64,000 nt of DNA, from the NCBI GenBank assembly GCA_947591045.1, contig CANQCV010000001.1:118617-182616 (forward strand), written 5' to 3'. The translations under genes and the position numbers were made by a program. This document shows, piece by piece, positions 1 to 10,504 of this stretch; positions within the stretch are counted from its first letter, which is position 1; each line of letters starts with the position of its first letter. The DNA comes from an uncultured Clostridia bacterium (GTDB taxonomy: Bacteria; Bacillota; Clostridia; TANB77; CAG-508). Under the pieces are notes generated by a model that ran no database searches, had not been told where the DNA came from, and saw nothing but the letters and a program-made list of their open reading frames with translations.

Positions 1-143
1 AGTATAACTAAAATTAATATTAATATTGCTGGTACAAGTTTTATTGTATTTAAAGAATTAGTTGATATATATGAAAATGTAATCGATAATATAAATGTTG
101 TTATAAATATTGTTATAAACCATTTCAGGTTGTCTTTTTTCAT
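1..143 (-). CDS. N-terminal fragment of a membrane protein (runs off the left edge)
   Basis: An open frame begins with ATG at 143 behind a GAGGAG ribosome-binding site and continues past base 1, so only about 47 residues are visible. The protein begins MKKDNLKWFITIF and is strongly hydrophobic with two probable membrane segments (about residues 8-25 and 34-47). The start resembles clostridial membrane proteins of the CorB/hemolysin-like type, but the fragment is too short for a family call. Confidence 0.6.
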   Translation of the reverse strand, partial: MKKDNLKWFITIFITTFILSITFSYISTNSLNTIKLVPAILILILVI

Positions 144-159
144 ATTTTTCTCCTCATAT

Positions 160-800
160 ATAATATGCTAAGTGGTAGAAATATAAGTAAATTTTACGGT
201 TTAGGTCTGGTTGAATTTCTCTATTTTGTTACTCAAACATTACTGTTTGGCTGTTTCCATTTAAACAAAATACCTTTATATTTCAAAAGATACCAGATTG
301 CCACTTAAATCCGCACCTTAATCCCTATACTTCCATGCCTTTACAAAGGCAAGCATTCTAGAAGTTTTCCTTGATATATTGATTCTATTATTAGTCTTTT
401 TTGCAATAGTAATTTCATAACTAAAATTAAATAAATATATGGCCATATGCTTTATTTAAACACCGTTACTCCCGATACTATCACTCAAAACAGGCTACAC
501 TATGCATTGTGTCTTGGCACTTTGCATAGGTTTAACTTAAAAAATTAAAGATATAGAATAAATATCTTTTTTTAAGCCTCCGCGAAAACAGGGTCTTTTT
601 TTATATGTATGCCATTACATACTGCCCCATCTTCTTTACTCCCTGACCACACGCAAAACTGGGCGTTTTGCGCACAAACAAGAAACTTCAACGATGCGCC
701 CTTTAGTGGATTTTTAGCCCCACCCTCATAATAGGCAATATAACTAGAATAATGCACCACTATTTTTTATTATACCATATATTGTTAGTTTTTGCAAATA
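160..800. other. Gene-free stretch, content unresolved
   Basis: About 640 bases hold no convincing gene. The stretch contains short inverted repeats (for example ATGCCTTTACAAAGGCA near 339-355) and ends, read on the plus strand, in a hairpin with a T-run near 549-575. That would suit a plus-strand non-coding RNA, but I recognise no known RNA family. The 62-codon minus-strand frame at 572-760 has no ribosome-binding site and looks like part of a non-coding repeat. Confidence 0.4.
549..576 (+). terminator. Probable intrinsic terminator
   Basis: AAAGATAT, a short loop and ATATCTTT are followed by a T-run. Read on the plus strand this ends a possible transcript coming from the gene-free stretch 160-545. 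No plus-strand gene lies upstream, so it may close a non-coding RNA. Confidence 0.45.
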
Positions 801-959
801 TTATCTATTGCAACATCCATAATTTGTAAAAAGTAATAAAAAGATTAGTATGAAGAATAAAATACTATTATCACCACATCCACATCCATTTGAGCCAAAT
901 AAATTTCCTAAAATTCCTCCATTGTTATTATTACCGCAACTTCTAACTTCTTCTTGCAT
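801..959 (-). CDS. Small Cys/Gly-rich membrane peptide, YjcZ-like spore type
   Basis: A 52-residue protein starting at ATG 959 behind a strong GAAAGGAG site. It begins MQEEVRSCGNNNNGG, has a GCGCGD turn, then a single hydrophobic segment (FFILIFLLLF, residues 34-43) and ends YGCCNR. An Asn/Gly/Cys-rich head, one membrane helix and a Cys tail is the pattern of short YjcZ-type peptides common in spore formers and found in spore coats. The family call rests on layout, not on close similarity. It is divergent to the following U32 gene. Confidence 0.7.
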   Translation of the reverse strand: MQEEVRSCGNNNNGGILGNLFGSNGCGCGDNSILFFILIFLLLFTNYGCCNR

Positions 960-1067
960 TTTTACACACTCCTTTCTATTTTTGCTATATGATATTAGTA
1001 TGCAAAAAGGAAAATTTATGTTACAATAATAAAAGAGAAAATTTAATTATATTTTTTAAGAGGTATT

Positions 1068-3534
1068 ATGAGTAAAAATATTGAATTGTTATCCCCAGCA
1101 GGTGATTTTGAATGTTTAAAAGCTGCTGTACAAAATGGTGCCGATAGTGTTTATTTTGGTGGTAGCCTTTTTAATGCTAGAGCATCTGCTAGTAATTTTG
1201 ATAGTATTGGCTTAAAACAAGCTATTGATTATTGTACAATAAGAAATGTAAAAACACATTTAACACTAAATACATTAATTAAAAATAACGAATTTGAACA
1301 AGCTACATCTTTAGCCAAAGAAGCTTATCAGTTAGGAATAGATGCACTTATTATACAAGACTTGGGCTTGGCAAAATATTGTATAGATAATTTTCCAGAC
1401 CTTCCCATTCATGCAAGTACTCAAATGAGTATTCACAATTTAGAAGGTGTACAAGAATTAGAAAAATTGGGCTTTAAAAGAGCTGTTCTTGCTAGAGAAT
1501 TATCTATAGAAGAAATAGAATATATTTGTAGCCATTCTAACATAGAAATAGAAACTTTCGTACATGGTGCTTTATGTATATGCTATTCTGGTCAGTGTCT
1601 ATTTTCTAGTATGGTCGGAGGCCGTTCAGGAAATAGAGGAAAATGTGCTCAACCATGCAGACTTCCATATGCTTTAATTTCTAAAACAGAAAATGAAAAT
1701 CACCAAAAGGAAGAAAAAATATTAGATAATGGCTATCTTTTAAGTCCAAAAGATTTGTGTAGCCTAGAATTTTTACCTAATCTTATTGATTCTGGTGTTT
1801 CTTGTTTTAAAATAGAAGGTAGATTAAAAAATCCAGAATATGTAGCTACTGTTACAAGAATTTATAGAAAATATATTGATAAAGTATTAAATCATGAAAA
1901 ATACATTATTGAAGAAAAAGACAAAAAAGATTTAATGCAAGTATTTAATCGTGGTGGCTTTTCTAGTGGTCATCTTGATATAAATCCTAATCAAAAACTT
2001 ATATTTAAAGAAAAGCCAAGTAATATTGGAATTTATATTGGAACAGTTGAAAATTACAATGCAAATAAAGGTCATGTTAAATTACAATTAAAAGATAATT
2101 TATCAATTGGAGATACTATAAGTTTTGAAAATGAATCTACAAGATATACTATTTCTGAACTTATGGATGGAAATACAAACTATGCTTATACAAAGGCAAA
2201 TACAAAAGTGACTATAGGCAGAATGAAAGGAAATATCTCAAATGGAGATAAAGTCTACAAAATGGCAAGCAAGGAATTAACTAATATTGCAAAACAAAGC
2301 TATGAAAATAAAGAAAATAAAAAAATATTACTTAATTGTATTGTAAATATAAAAAAGGATATACCAATTAATATGCAAATCATATGTACTAATAATAGAC
2401 ATGGCGCAGACAATTATCATAATATAAAAATAAATATATCTTCACATGTAACTCCTGTTCTTGCCGAAAACTCTCCTGTAACTTGTGAAAGAGTAGAAAA
2501 ACAAATTTCAAAAACAAACAATACACCATTTGTTTTTGAAAATATAACTGTAGATTTAGATGACAATTTATATATTCCTAATATAAATGCTACTTTAAAC
2601 GAATTAAGAAGAAATGCATTAGAAATGCTAGAAGCCAAAATAATTGATAATAAAAATAGACAATTACCAAAAATTAATAAAGTAAATGATGATGTTCTTT
2701 TAACTAGCCAATTTTTAGAACACCCTAGTATTTCTTTGTCATTAAGAGATTTGTCAAAAGATTTTGACTATCAAAAATTAAATAAGGATAAAATTAGTAG
2801 GATATATTTAGCATTAAAGCTATTTTCTAACAAAAAATATTCAGATATTATTAAATATTTATCTGAAAATTACGAATTATACATATATATGCCTACAATA
2901 ATAAAGCCAAACTATCGCAATATGATTTTAAACTCATTAGAAGAATTATTGCAAAAATATAGTATAAAAGGCTTTGTTATATCTAATGTTGCAGACTTTA
3001 AATTATTAGAAAAGTATCACAAAAAATATGACTTTGTTGGTAACTATTCTTTAAATATTTTTAATAATGAATCTATTAAAGAATACGAAAAACTTGGATT
3101 GACTTGTGCGACTTTATCAAGAGAGCTAAACAAAGAGACTTTGCAAAATTTAGCTTTACATAGCAATATAGAAAAAGAACTTATAGTTTATGGTACTTTA
3201 CCTCTTATGGCAGTTGGATATTGTTTGCTTGGAAATACAAATAAGTGTTATCCAAACTGTGGGGCAAATTGCTTAAAAGATTGTAAATATTATTTAAAAG
3301 ATAGACTTCGGCTATGAATTTCGTGTTATTCCAGATAATTTACAAACTGTTACACTTATTTGTAATAGCAAGATATTATCTATATCTACTAAAGATATTT
3401 GCATTAATAGAGTTAGAATAGACATACTTGACGAAAATATTGAAGAAATAAATAAAATTATTGATACAGTATATAACAGAGAAAAACTAGAGGGTGAAGA
3501 ATATACAAATGGAAACTTCTATAGAGAAGTATAA
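1068..3534 (+). CDS. Peptidase U32 family protein, frame broken at a CGG
   Basis: Family U32, named for collagenase but now linked to tRNA and rRNA hydroxylation (RlhA and TrhP relatives). The N-terminal domain begins ELLSPAGDFECLKAAVQNGA; the family signature ETFVHGALCICYSGQC lies near residues 163-178, and a second half-domain with Cys-rich YCLLGNTNKCYPNCGANC near residues 720-740. The zero frame stops at 3317 just after LKDRL. Skipping C3309 continues as GYEFRVIPDNLQTV to a stop at 3532-3534, giving 821 residues, a normal C-terminus for long U32 proteins. ATG 1068 follows AAGAGG. The reading-frame change is certain from the sequence; how it is decoded is inferred. Confidence 0.9.
3309..3311 (+). 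other. In-frame CGG with +1 shift (U32 protein, codon 748)
   Basis: The zero frame reads CTT CGG CTA TGA. Dropping the C gives CTT GGC TAT GAA and restores the C-terminal 74 residues. Confidence 0.9.
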
Positions 3535-3540
3535 TTTTAA

Positions 3541-3575
3541 AAAAAGCTTTAAGTATTTTTTACTTAAAGCTTTTC
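3541..3575. terminator. Bidirectional terminator
   Basis: AAAAAGCTTTAAGTA and TACTTAAAGCTTTT form a near-perfect hairpin with A-run and T-run flanks. It lies between the convergent ends of the U32 gene and the RNHCP gene and can serve both. Confidence 0.85.
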
Positions 3576-3887
3576 ACTTTGTCCATTAACCGTTAATTTA
3601 ATAATTAAATCTATATTATCGTCATTTGCTGCCTTGTTTCTTCTAATTGCCCCGCATTTCTTGCATCTAAAAACAATTACATACCCTTTTTTGCTATCTA
3701 ACTCTACTGCAATTGGAACTAAATCACCATGACATTCTTCTTGCCTATCTCCTGGATTTATATCTACATGTTTCGAATGTAAACAATATGGACAATGGTT
3801 TCTACAAGAATATCCTAATGCTGATACATGTTTTCCACAATGATGGCATATAAATTCTTCGTCTATTTCTGTAAATCTTTTGCTCAT
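3564..3887 (-). CDS. RNHCP-domain zinc-ribbon protein
   Basis: A 107-residue soluble protein with CHHCGKH near residue 14, the family's name-giving RNHCPYC near residue 29 and CKKCGAIRRNK near residue 75. Three CxxC pairs fit two zinc ribbons. RNHCP proteins are short and of unknown biochemical role; the arginine/lysine near the last pair suggests nucleic-acid contact (inference). It is the last gene of the minus-strand mtaB-to-kinase block, 15 bases after the nucleoside kinase. Confidence 0.85.
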   Translation of the reverse strand: MSKRFTEIDEEFICHHCGKHVSALGYSCRNHCPYCLHSKHVDINPGDRQEECHGDLVPIAVELDSKKGYVIVFRCKKCGAIRRNKAANDDNIDLIIKLTVNGQSEKL

Positions 3888-3902
3888 TTTACTACTATCT
3901 CC

Positions 3903-5495
3903 TTATACTTCAAAGATACTTCCTCCAATGAATTCACGAAGTAATGAATTTTTTGGTACAAATTCATCTGATATATCTTCAAAATATTTTAAAAATTCAT
4001 ATAAGCTTTTTACTTCCGAATATTCTGGATGTGTATTATCTATTGCTGCTAAAAGTGGCATTGCATATTTCTTTAATACACATATTTCATAAATTAAAGA
4101 TGTATTGAACATGCTGTCTGCCTCTTCTTGGAATGGATATATGTTGTTTTCCTCTCCTCTATTTACCGAATCCCATGTTTGCAAAGTATGAAGTGCATCA
4201 TATCCTCTAAAATTATTATCTCTTACAATTCTACGAATTAACCTTGTGTCTGTAGTTGATATTCTATTAAAATAATCAATATTAAGAACAGTAAGAGCGC
4301 TAATATATACCTTGTATTTTTGCTCTCTTGGAATAGATGCAGTTAATTTATCATTTAAACAATGTATTCCCTCTATAACTAAAACTTCATTGTCTTTAAT
4401 TCTCATTGTCTGCCCATTATATTCCTTATGCCCTGTTTTAAAATTAAATGTAGGTACAGGAATTTCCTCACCTTTTAGTAATTTAGTTAAATGGTCATTA
4501 AATAAATCTAAATCAATAGCCTCTATACATTCAAAATTATATTTTCCATTTTCATCTTTGGGTGTTTCTTCTCTTTCTACAAAATAATTGTCTACTGAAA
4601 TAGTAATTGGCTTAATTCCATTTAATTGTAGTTGTATACCAAGTCTTTTTGCAAAAGTGGTTTTTCCAGATGAAGAAGGTCCTGCAATTAGCACCATTTT
4701 TATTCCTTTTCGCTTCACAATATTATCTGCAATATCTGAAATTTTCTTTTCGTGTAATGCCTCTGCAAGAAGTATTACCTCTCTTTCCTCACCCTGACTA
4801 ATTTTTTTATTTAGTTTGTATAAAGTATTAATGTCAAGAATTCTATATATATCTTCATATTCCTCTAATGTATTTAATAATTTTTTAGTTTCTTTGTATT
4901 TTTCAATTTTATCTGGTGCTTTCTTATCTGGATATCTTAATAAAAAGCCTTCATGATACTTTATAATATCATAGTATTTAATATATCCTGTACTAATTGG
5001 CATTACACCATAAAAATAATTATAATAATCTTCGCAAAAATATAATGAAACCTCTTCTTTGTATTTATTATCTAACTGAAGTTTTCCTCTTAAAGTCTTT
5101 TCTTTTTCGTAGAATTTTTCCGCTTCTTCCTTTGACATTTCCACTTTATTAATTGGTATATCTTTTGCTATTATTTCTTGCATTTTTATACGAACATTTT
5201 CAATCATTTCGTCAGTTATTTCCATATTTTCAACTGTACAATAAAGAGAATTTGAGAGCTGAAAATTAACTGTTAAAAGTGCCTTTGGATATACTTCATA
5301 AAAAGCCTTTCCCATAATATATAATAAACCTCTTTGATATATCCTCCTACCATCTCGTACTTTTGTATCAATTGGCTCTACACTACCATTTTCTTCTATT
5401 TCTGTATTTAGTGACTTTATTTCATTTTTGTACCTACATGCAATTGCATTTTCTCTATTTTCTTTGCTTAATAACTCTATTGCTTTCAACCTCAT
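3903..5495 (-). CDS. Uridine-kinase-like nucleoside kinase with N-terminal ThrRS-like domain
   Basis: About 530 residues. The N-terminal 200 residues match the threonyl-tRNA-synthetase-like second additional domain seen in clostridial nucleoside kinases. A P-loop GPSSSGKTT lies near residue 272, followed by SVDNYFVEREETP and the phosphoribulokinase/uridine-kinase core with IEGIHCLN. Family members phosphorylate nucleosides; the substrate is not evident. The longest frame starts at GTG 5519 inside a dispersed repeat. ATG 5495, or TTG 5489 which has better spacing from AAAGGAG, is more likely. The gene follows mutS. Confidence 0.85.
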   Translation of the reverse strand: MRLKAIELLSKENRENAIACRYKNEIKSLNTEIEENGSVEPIDTKVRDGRRIYQRGLLYIMGKAFYEVYPKALLTVNFQLSNSLYCTVENMEITDEMIENVRIKMQEIIAKDIPINKVEMSKEEAEKFYEKEKTLRGKLQLDNKYKEEVSLYFCEDYYNYFYGVMPISTGYIKYYDIIKYHEGFLLRYPDKKAPDKIEKYKETKKLLNTLEEYEDIYRILDINTLYKLNKKISQGEEREVILLAEALHEKKISDIADNIVKRKGIKMVLIAGPSSSGKTTFAKRLGIQLQLNGIKPITISVDNYFVEREETPKDENGKYNFECIEAIDLDLFNDHLTKLLKGEEIPVPTFNFKTGHKEYNGQTMRIKDNEVLVIEGIHCLNDKLTASIPREQKYKVYISALTVLNIDYFNRISTTDTRLIRRIVRDNNFRGYDALHTLQTWDSVNRGEENNIYPFQEEADSMFNTSLIYEICVLKKYAMPLLAAIDNTHPEYSEVKSLYEFLKYFEDISDEFVPKNSLLREFIGGSIFEV

Positions 5496-5506
5496 TCTCC
5501 TTTCCT

Positions 5507-5559
5507 GACATGTCCCCAATCTCCCAAAAATGCGAAAAAGGGTCAGACCCCTTTACGAC
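5507..5559. repeat. Dispersed palindromic repeat, copy 1
   Basis: A 53-bp element of the form GACATGTCCCC ... AAAAAGGGTCAGACCCC, whose ends are nearly self-complementary. It lies between mutS and the kinase gene and overlaps the mutS stop codon. Copies 2-5 are at 22618, 50328, 55785 and, inverted, 58044. Confidence 0.85.
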
Positions 5560-8165
5560 ATCTTTTCTTTGATTTTTACAATTTCGTTTAAAGCATCAAT
5601 TGGAGTTAATTCATTTATATTTATTTTGTCAATTTCATGTGCTATTTCCGCTAACTTGTAATTATATAAATCAAGTTGACCTGCTGCCACTTGTTTATTT
5701 TCTTTTTCTATATTTTTTTCTCCTAGTATGCTTTTTCTTTCTAATGATTTTAAGATTTCATTTGCTCTTTTTGTAACTACCTGTGGCACTCCTGCAAGTT
5801 TTGCTACATGTACACCATAACTTTCGTCAGTTCCACCTGGTACAATTTTTCTTAAAAAGATAACATCTTCGCCTTTTTCTTTTACAGCTACTGAATAATT
5901 TTTTACTCCCTCTAGTTTATCTTCTAGTTTTGTTAATTCATGATAATGTGTTGCAAAAAGTGTTTTTGCTCCACATTTTTCATTGTCTGAAATATATTCA
6001 GCAACAGCCCAAGCAATAGACAAACCATCATAAGTTGATGTTCCTCTTCCTATTTCGTCTAATATTACTAAACTATTACTTGTTGCCTCTTTTAAAATTG
6101 ATGCAACTTCCATCATTTCCACCATAAAAGTACTTTGTCCCATGCTTAAATCATCTGATGCGCCAACCCTTGTAAAAATCTTATCTACTATTCCTATTTT
6201 AGCATATGATGCAGGAACAAAGCTACCACATTGTGCCATAAGAGTAATTAATGCTACTTGCCTCATATATGTAGATTTTCCTGCCATATTAGGTCCTGTA
6301 ATAATAGATAGTCTATTCTGATTTCTATCTAGATATGTATCATTTTGTACAAAACTTCCACTTGGTAATATTTTTTCAATAACTGGATGTCTTCCATCTT
6401 TTATGTCTATAATTCCACTATTATCAACTATTGGTCTTACATAATTTTGGTCATCTGCTACAATTGCAAAAGAACATAATACATCTAACATTGATATTAC
6501 ATTTGCTGTTTTTTGAATTCTTTGAAGTTGTGATTCTATTTTATCTCTGATTTCTACAAATATATTATACTCTAATTGGACAACTTTTTCTTCTGCACCC
6601 AAAATTTGATTCTCTAAATTTTTTAATTCTTCTGTAATGTATCTTTCTCCTGTTGTTAGTGTTTGCTTTCTAATATATCTATCTGGCACAGCTCCCATAT
6701 TTGATTTAGTTACTTCTATATAATATCCAAACACTTTGTTAAAGCCAACTTTTAGTCCTTTAATTCCTGTTGCCTCTCTTTCTCTTGTCTCTAAATCAAG
6801 TAGCCAATTTTTTCCTTGTGTTGTAGCAGTTTTTAATTTATCAATCTCTTCATTATATCCTAGCTTAATTATTCCACCCTCTTTAATAGTAATTGGTGGT
6901 TCTTCTATAATTGACTCTTCTATTAATTCATAAATATCTTGCAATTCATCTAGAGAGTCATATAAGTCTTTAAGCATTTTAGAATTTGTACTTGATATTA
7001 CTTTTTTTATTTCTGGTAATTGCTTTGCAGAATTTTTTAAAGAAATTAATTCTCTACCATTAACACTTCCATATGATATTTTTCCTGCTAGCCTTTCTAT
7101 ATCATATACTTTTTTTAGTAACTCTGCTATTTCTCCTCTTAAAATAACATTATCTTTTAATTCTTGTACTGCATCTAAACGGTTATTTATTTGCTCTTTA
7201 TCTACCAAAGGGTCACTAAGCCATCTTCTTAATAATCTTCCCCCCATTGCTGTACTTGTTTTATCTAATACCCAAAGAAGTGTGCCTTTTTTACTTTTGT
7301 CTCTTAACTTTTCTGTAATTTCCAAATTTCTTCTTGCATTAATATCTAATGACATATATTTATTTACATGATAAATCATTAGTTTGTTAATATGGTCTAA
7401 ATTATTTTTTTGTGTATCTTTTAAATAATTTAAAAGTGCATTTGTAGATGACACACTAAGCATCATATCTGAAATTGTATCTACAGTATTCTGATTTTCG
7501 TCAACTAATTGATATTTTCTTTCTATTTCTTCATAGCTAGAATCAAAATTATCTTCTTCTAATTTGTTAATATATATTTCAAAACGAGTTCTGATTTTTT
7601 CAATTTCTTCTGCACACTCATACATCATAGGGTTCACTACAATCTCTGCTGGGTTAAACCTTGAAATTTCGTCTAACAACATAGTAAAATTATTGCTATC
7701 CTTAATTTGTGTTGTTCTAAAATCACCTGTTGATACATCACAAACTGTTAAACCATAAAAAATACCACTTTTAAAAATACTCATTAAATAGTTATTTTTC
7801 TTTTCTTCTAGCAAGTTTGACTCCATTACTGTTCCAGGAGTAACAACACGAATTACATCTCTTTTTACCATTCCTTTTGCTTGTTTTGGATCTTCTAATT
7901 GCTCGCAAATTGCTACTTTATATCCTTTGGAAATTAATTTAGAAATGTAATTTTCTGCTGCATGATAAGGAACTCCACACATTGGAGCTCGCTCTTCTTG
8001 TCCACATTCTTTTCCTGTTAAAGTAAGCTCTAGCTCTCTTGATACATTAATTGCATCATCAAAAAACATCTCATAAAAATCGCCTAATCTATAGAATAAA
8101 ATACAATCTTTATACTCATTCTTCATGTCTAAATAATGTTGCATCATGGGTGAAAATTCTGCCAT
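5553..8165 (-). CDS. mutS: DNA mismatch repair protein MutS
   Basis: 870 residues, the usual MutS length. The mismatch-reading motif GDFYEMFF is near residues 28-35. The ATPase has Walker A TGPNMAGKSTYMRQ near residue 610, Walker B LVILDEIGRGTSTYDG, and the FATHYHEL His motif. It binds mismatches and recruits MutL. No mutL is in the window; the upstream gene is miaB (26 bases), an arrangement common in clostridia. The stop codon lies inside a dispersed palindromic repeat. Confidence 0.97.
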   Translation of the reverse strand: MAEFSPMMQHYLDMKNEYKDCILFYRLGDFYEMFFDDAINVSRELELTLTGKECGQEERAPMCGVPYHAAENYISKLISKGYKVAICEQLEDPKQAKGMVKRDVIRVVTPGTVMESNLLEEKKNNYLMSIFKSGIFYGLTVCDVSTGDFRTTQIKDSNNFTMLLDEISRFNPAEIVVNPMMYECAEEIEKIRTRFEIYINKLEEDNFDSSYEEIERKYQLVDENQNTVDTISDMMLSVSSTNALLNYLKDTQKNNLDHINKLMIYHVNKYMSLDINARRNLEITEKLRDKSKKGTLLWVLDKTSTAMGGRLLRRWLSDPLVDKEQINNRLDAVQELKDNVILRGEIAELLKKVYDIERLAGKISYGSVNGRELISLKNSAKQLPEIKKVISSTNSKMLKDLYDSLDELQDIYELIEESIIEEPPITIKEGGIIKLGYNEEIDKLKTATTQGKNWLLDLETREREATGIKGLKVGFNKVFGYYIEVTKSNMGAVPDRYIRKQTLTTGERYITEELKNLENQILGAEEKVVQLEYNIFVEIRDKIESQLQRIQKTANVISMLDVLCSFAIVADDQNYVRPIVDNSGIIDIKDGRHPVIEKILPSGSFVQNDTYLDRNQNRLSIITGPNMAGKSTYMRQVALITLMAQCGSFVPASYAKIGIVDKIFTRVGASDDLSMGQSTFMVEMMEVASILKEATSNSLVILDEIGRGTSTYDGLSIAWAVAEYISDNEKCGAKTLFATHYHELTKLEDKLEGVKNYSVAVKEKGEDVIFLRKIVPGGTDESYGVHVAKLAGVPQVVTKRANEILKSLERKSILGEKNIEKENKQVAAGQLDLYNYKLAEIAHEIDKININELTPIDALNEIVKIKEKMS

Positions 8166-8191
8166 TTTTATTTACCCTCCCTATTCTCTTT

Positions 8192-9605
8192 CTATTTGTG
8201 ACCTTTTAAATACCACATATGTTCTGAAACAATTTTAATAGTTTCTACCTTTCCTATTTCTTCTTTTTTACCCTCAAAAACAACAACTTTATTTGAATCT
8301 GTCCTTCCAGTTAATAAATTTTCATTGTTTTTGCTATAACCCTCTACTAAAATTTTTTCTACCTTACCAATATAGCTTTTGTTGTTTATAGCCATTTGTT
8401 TTTCATATAGTTCCTTTAATCTATCAAATCTTTTATGTTTTATTTCTTCTGGTATTTGATTTTCCATTCTGTCACCAGGAGTTCCTTTACGCCTTGAATA
8501 AATAAACATAAATATCTGCTCAAAGTCTACTTTTTTCACAACATCTAATGTATCTTCAAAATCTTCTTCTGTCTCCCCAGGAAAACCAACAATAATATCT
8601 GTTGAAAATTTTACTTCTGGAATTCTATTTTTCATTTTTTCTACTAAATCTAAATACTGTTGTTTTGTATATTTACGATTCATTTGCTTTAATACCGCCG
8701 TGCTTCCTGATTGAAGTGGCAAATGTACTAGTTTACTTACCTTTTCGCAGTTTGCAATTGCATCTATTACATCATCTGTAAAATCTTTTGGATGTGGAGA
8801 TATAAAGCGTATTTTTTCAATTCCTTTTATTTTATTTATCTCTATTAGTAATTTTGCAAAAGTATTAATCTCACTTTCTACATATGTGCCCTCTTTTTTA
8901 GCCTTTTCATTTTCTACTACCATATATGAATTAACATTTTGCCCAAGTAATGTTATTTCTTTGTATCCCTCTTTTGCAAGGCCTTCTATTTCTTTTAAAA
9001 TATCCTTTGAAGCTCTACTTCTTTCTCTTCCTCTAACATATGGCACAATACAATAACTGCAAAAGTTATTGCAACCATTCATAATAGTTACTTGTGCTTT
9101 AATTTTACTTTCTCTTTTAATAGGAAGTCCCTCTATTATTTCTCCATCTATATTAACAATATCGTCAATTCTTTTCCTATTTACAAGTACTTTGTATAAA
9201 TCTTGTGCAAATTTGTGCAAAGTATGAGTTCCAAAAACAATATCATATTTGTAGCTTTTTTTAATTTTGTCTACAATATGGCTTTCTTGCATCATGCAAC
9301 CGACCTATTGCAACAATCACTTGATTTTCTTCTTTTAATTTCTTTACCTCACCTAATTTTCCAAATAGTTTTTCTTCTGCATTTTCTCTAACACAGCAAG
9401 TATTAAAAAGAATTAGATCTGCATCTTTCATATTATCTACTTTAGTATAGTTCATTTGCTCTAACATTCCACATAATTTTTCTGAATCGTTTTCATTTAA
9501 ACTACACCCCATTGTTAAAATATAATACTTTAATTCTTTTGTTTCATTTATCTTTTTTACTTTTTCTATATATTCTAATTGTTCTGTTATATCTGCTCTT
9601 TCCAA
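8192..9605 (-). CDS. miaB: tRNA methylthiotransferase MiaB, frame broken at a CGG
   Basis: MiaB adds the methylthio group to i6A37 of tRNA, using two [4Fe-4S] clusters. Seen in order: UPF0004 domain with MGCSLNENDSE and NTCCVRENAE, the third cluster cysteine in GGCMMQE, radical SAM CNNFCSYCIVPYVRGRERSR, and a C-terminal TRAM domain. The zero frame from TTG 9605 (behind AGGAGG) runs AIG-RLHDAR and stops at 9261. Skipping the C at 9302 gives AIG-GCMMQESHI and continues to 8192, 470 residues in all. The break falls next to a cluster ligand, so the unshifted product would be inactive. Confidence 0.92.
9300..9302 (-). other. In-frame CGG with +1 shift (miaB, codon 102)
   Basis: On the minus strand the zero frame reads ATA GGT CGG TTG. 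Dropping the C gives ATA GGT GGT TGC ATG ATG, the conserved GGCMM of MiaB. Confidence 0.92.
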
Positions 9606-9699
9606 ATTTGCTCCTCCTAGATTTTGTATATATCATTTTAACTTTTATATTTTATACTAAAAACAAACATTTTTCAAGATATTTTTTACCACACAACCA

Positions 9700-9745
9700 A
9701 TTTTAGCAGACTAGAAATTTTTTGTTCTAATCTGCTAAAATACTT
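9700..9745. terminator. Terminator downstream of truA
   Basis: TTTTAGCAGACTAGAA and TTCTAATCTGCTAAAA form a long hairpin with a T-rich loop between truA and the miaB start. It may limit read-through from truA into miaB. Confidence 0.7.
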
Positions 9746-9746
9746 C

Positions 9747-10485
9747 CTATTTATATTTCACTTTTACTAAATATAGCCCATGTGGTGGTAATGTCTTTCC
9801 AGCTCTTGTTCTATCTTTGCTTTCAATTATTGACTTAATCTCTTCAGGTTTAATCTTCCCTAGTCCTACATCCACCAATGTTCCACTAATAATACGAACC
9901 ATATTGTATAAAAATCCATTTCCCGTAAGCTCTATTATTATTCTGTCCTTTGACTTTTTAATAATTGCTTTATATATAATTCTTACGCTACTTTTACTAC
10001 TTGTTCCAGAAGATTTAAATGCACTAAAATCATGCTCTCCCTCAAAATATGAAATTGCCTGTTTCATTTTTTCAAAATCTAACTTTACTGGCATATGATA
10101 TTCTAAATTTCTGTATACAGCACTTCCGTATGGCGAATTGTTTACTACATAACGATATGTTTTTTCTTTACAATTATACCTACTATGAAAATCTTCAGGT
10201 ACTTCTTCTGCCTTTATAACCCTAATAGAATTTTTTACTTGCGAATTAATTGCAATTGCAATTTTTTCTATTGGAATTTTGCTTTCTATTTTAAAATTAG
10301 CAACTTGTCCTAGGCTATGTACTCCTCTATCAGTTCTTCCTGATGCAAAAAGCTCCACTTTTTCCCCTGTAATAGTTTCTATTGCCTTTTCTATTTCTCC
10401 TTGTATGTTTAATTTATTAGGTTGCTTTTGCCACCCGATTAAATTCTTTTCCATCATATTCAATAGTTAATTTTATATTTCTCAT
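9747..10485 (-). CDS. truA: tRNA pseudouridine synthase A, frame broken at a CGG
   Basis: TruA makes pseudouridine at tRNA positions 38-40. The true start is ATG 10485 behind AGAAGGA: MRNIKLTIEYDGKEFN, then CGG, then GWQKQPNKLNIQ. YDG...GWQ is the classic TruA opening motif, split by the shift. The catalytic aspartate lies in ASGRTDRGVHSLGQ near residue 60, and the C-terminal GNGFLYNMVRIISGTL motif is intact. Total 245 residues, a normal length. A shorter frame from an in-frame ATG at 10463 would lose strand 1. The upstream gene is cdaA, 19 bases away. Confidence 0.93.
10435..10437 (-). other. In-frame CGG with +1 shift (truA, codon 17)
   Basis: The zero frame reads TTT AAT CGG GTG GCA and stops four codons later. 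Dropping the C gives TTT AAT GGG TGG CAA, the FNGWQ motif of TruA. Confidence 0.93.
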
Positions 10486-10504
10486 ATTATATCCTTCTAG
10501 CATG

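Noticed and set aside
572..760. 62-codon minus-strand frame beginning MVHYSSYIAYYEGG
   Set aside because: No ribosome-binding site, GTG start in an AT-rich stretch and no family. It looks like translated non-coding repeat sequence.
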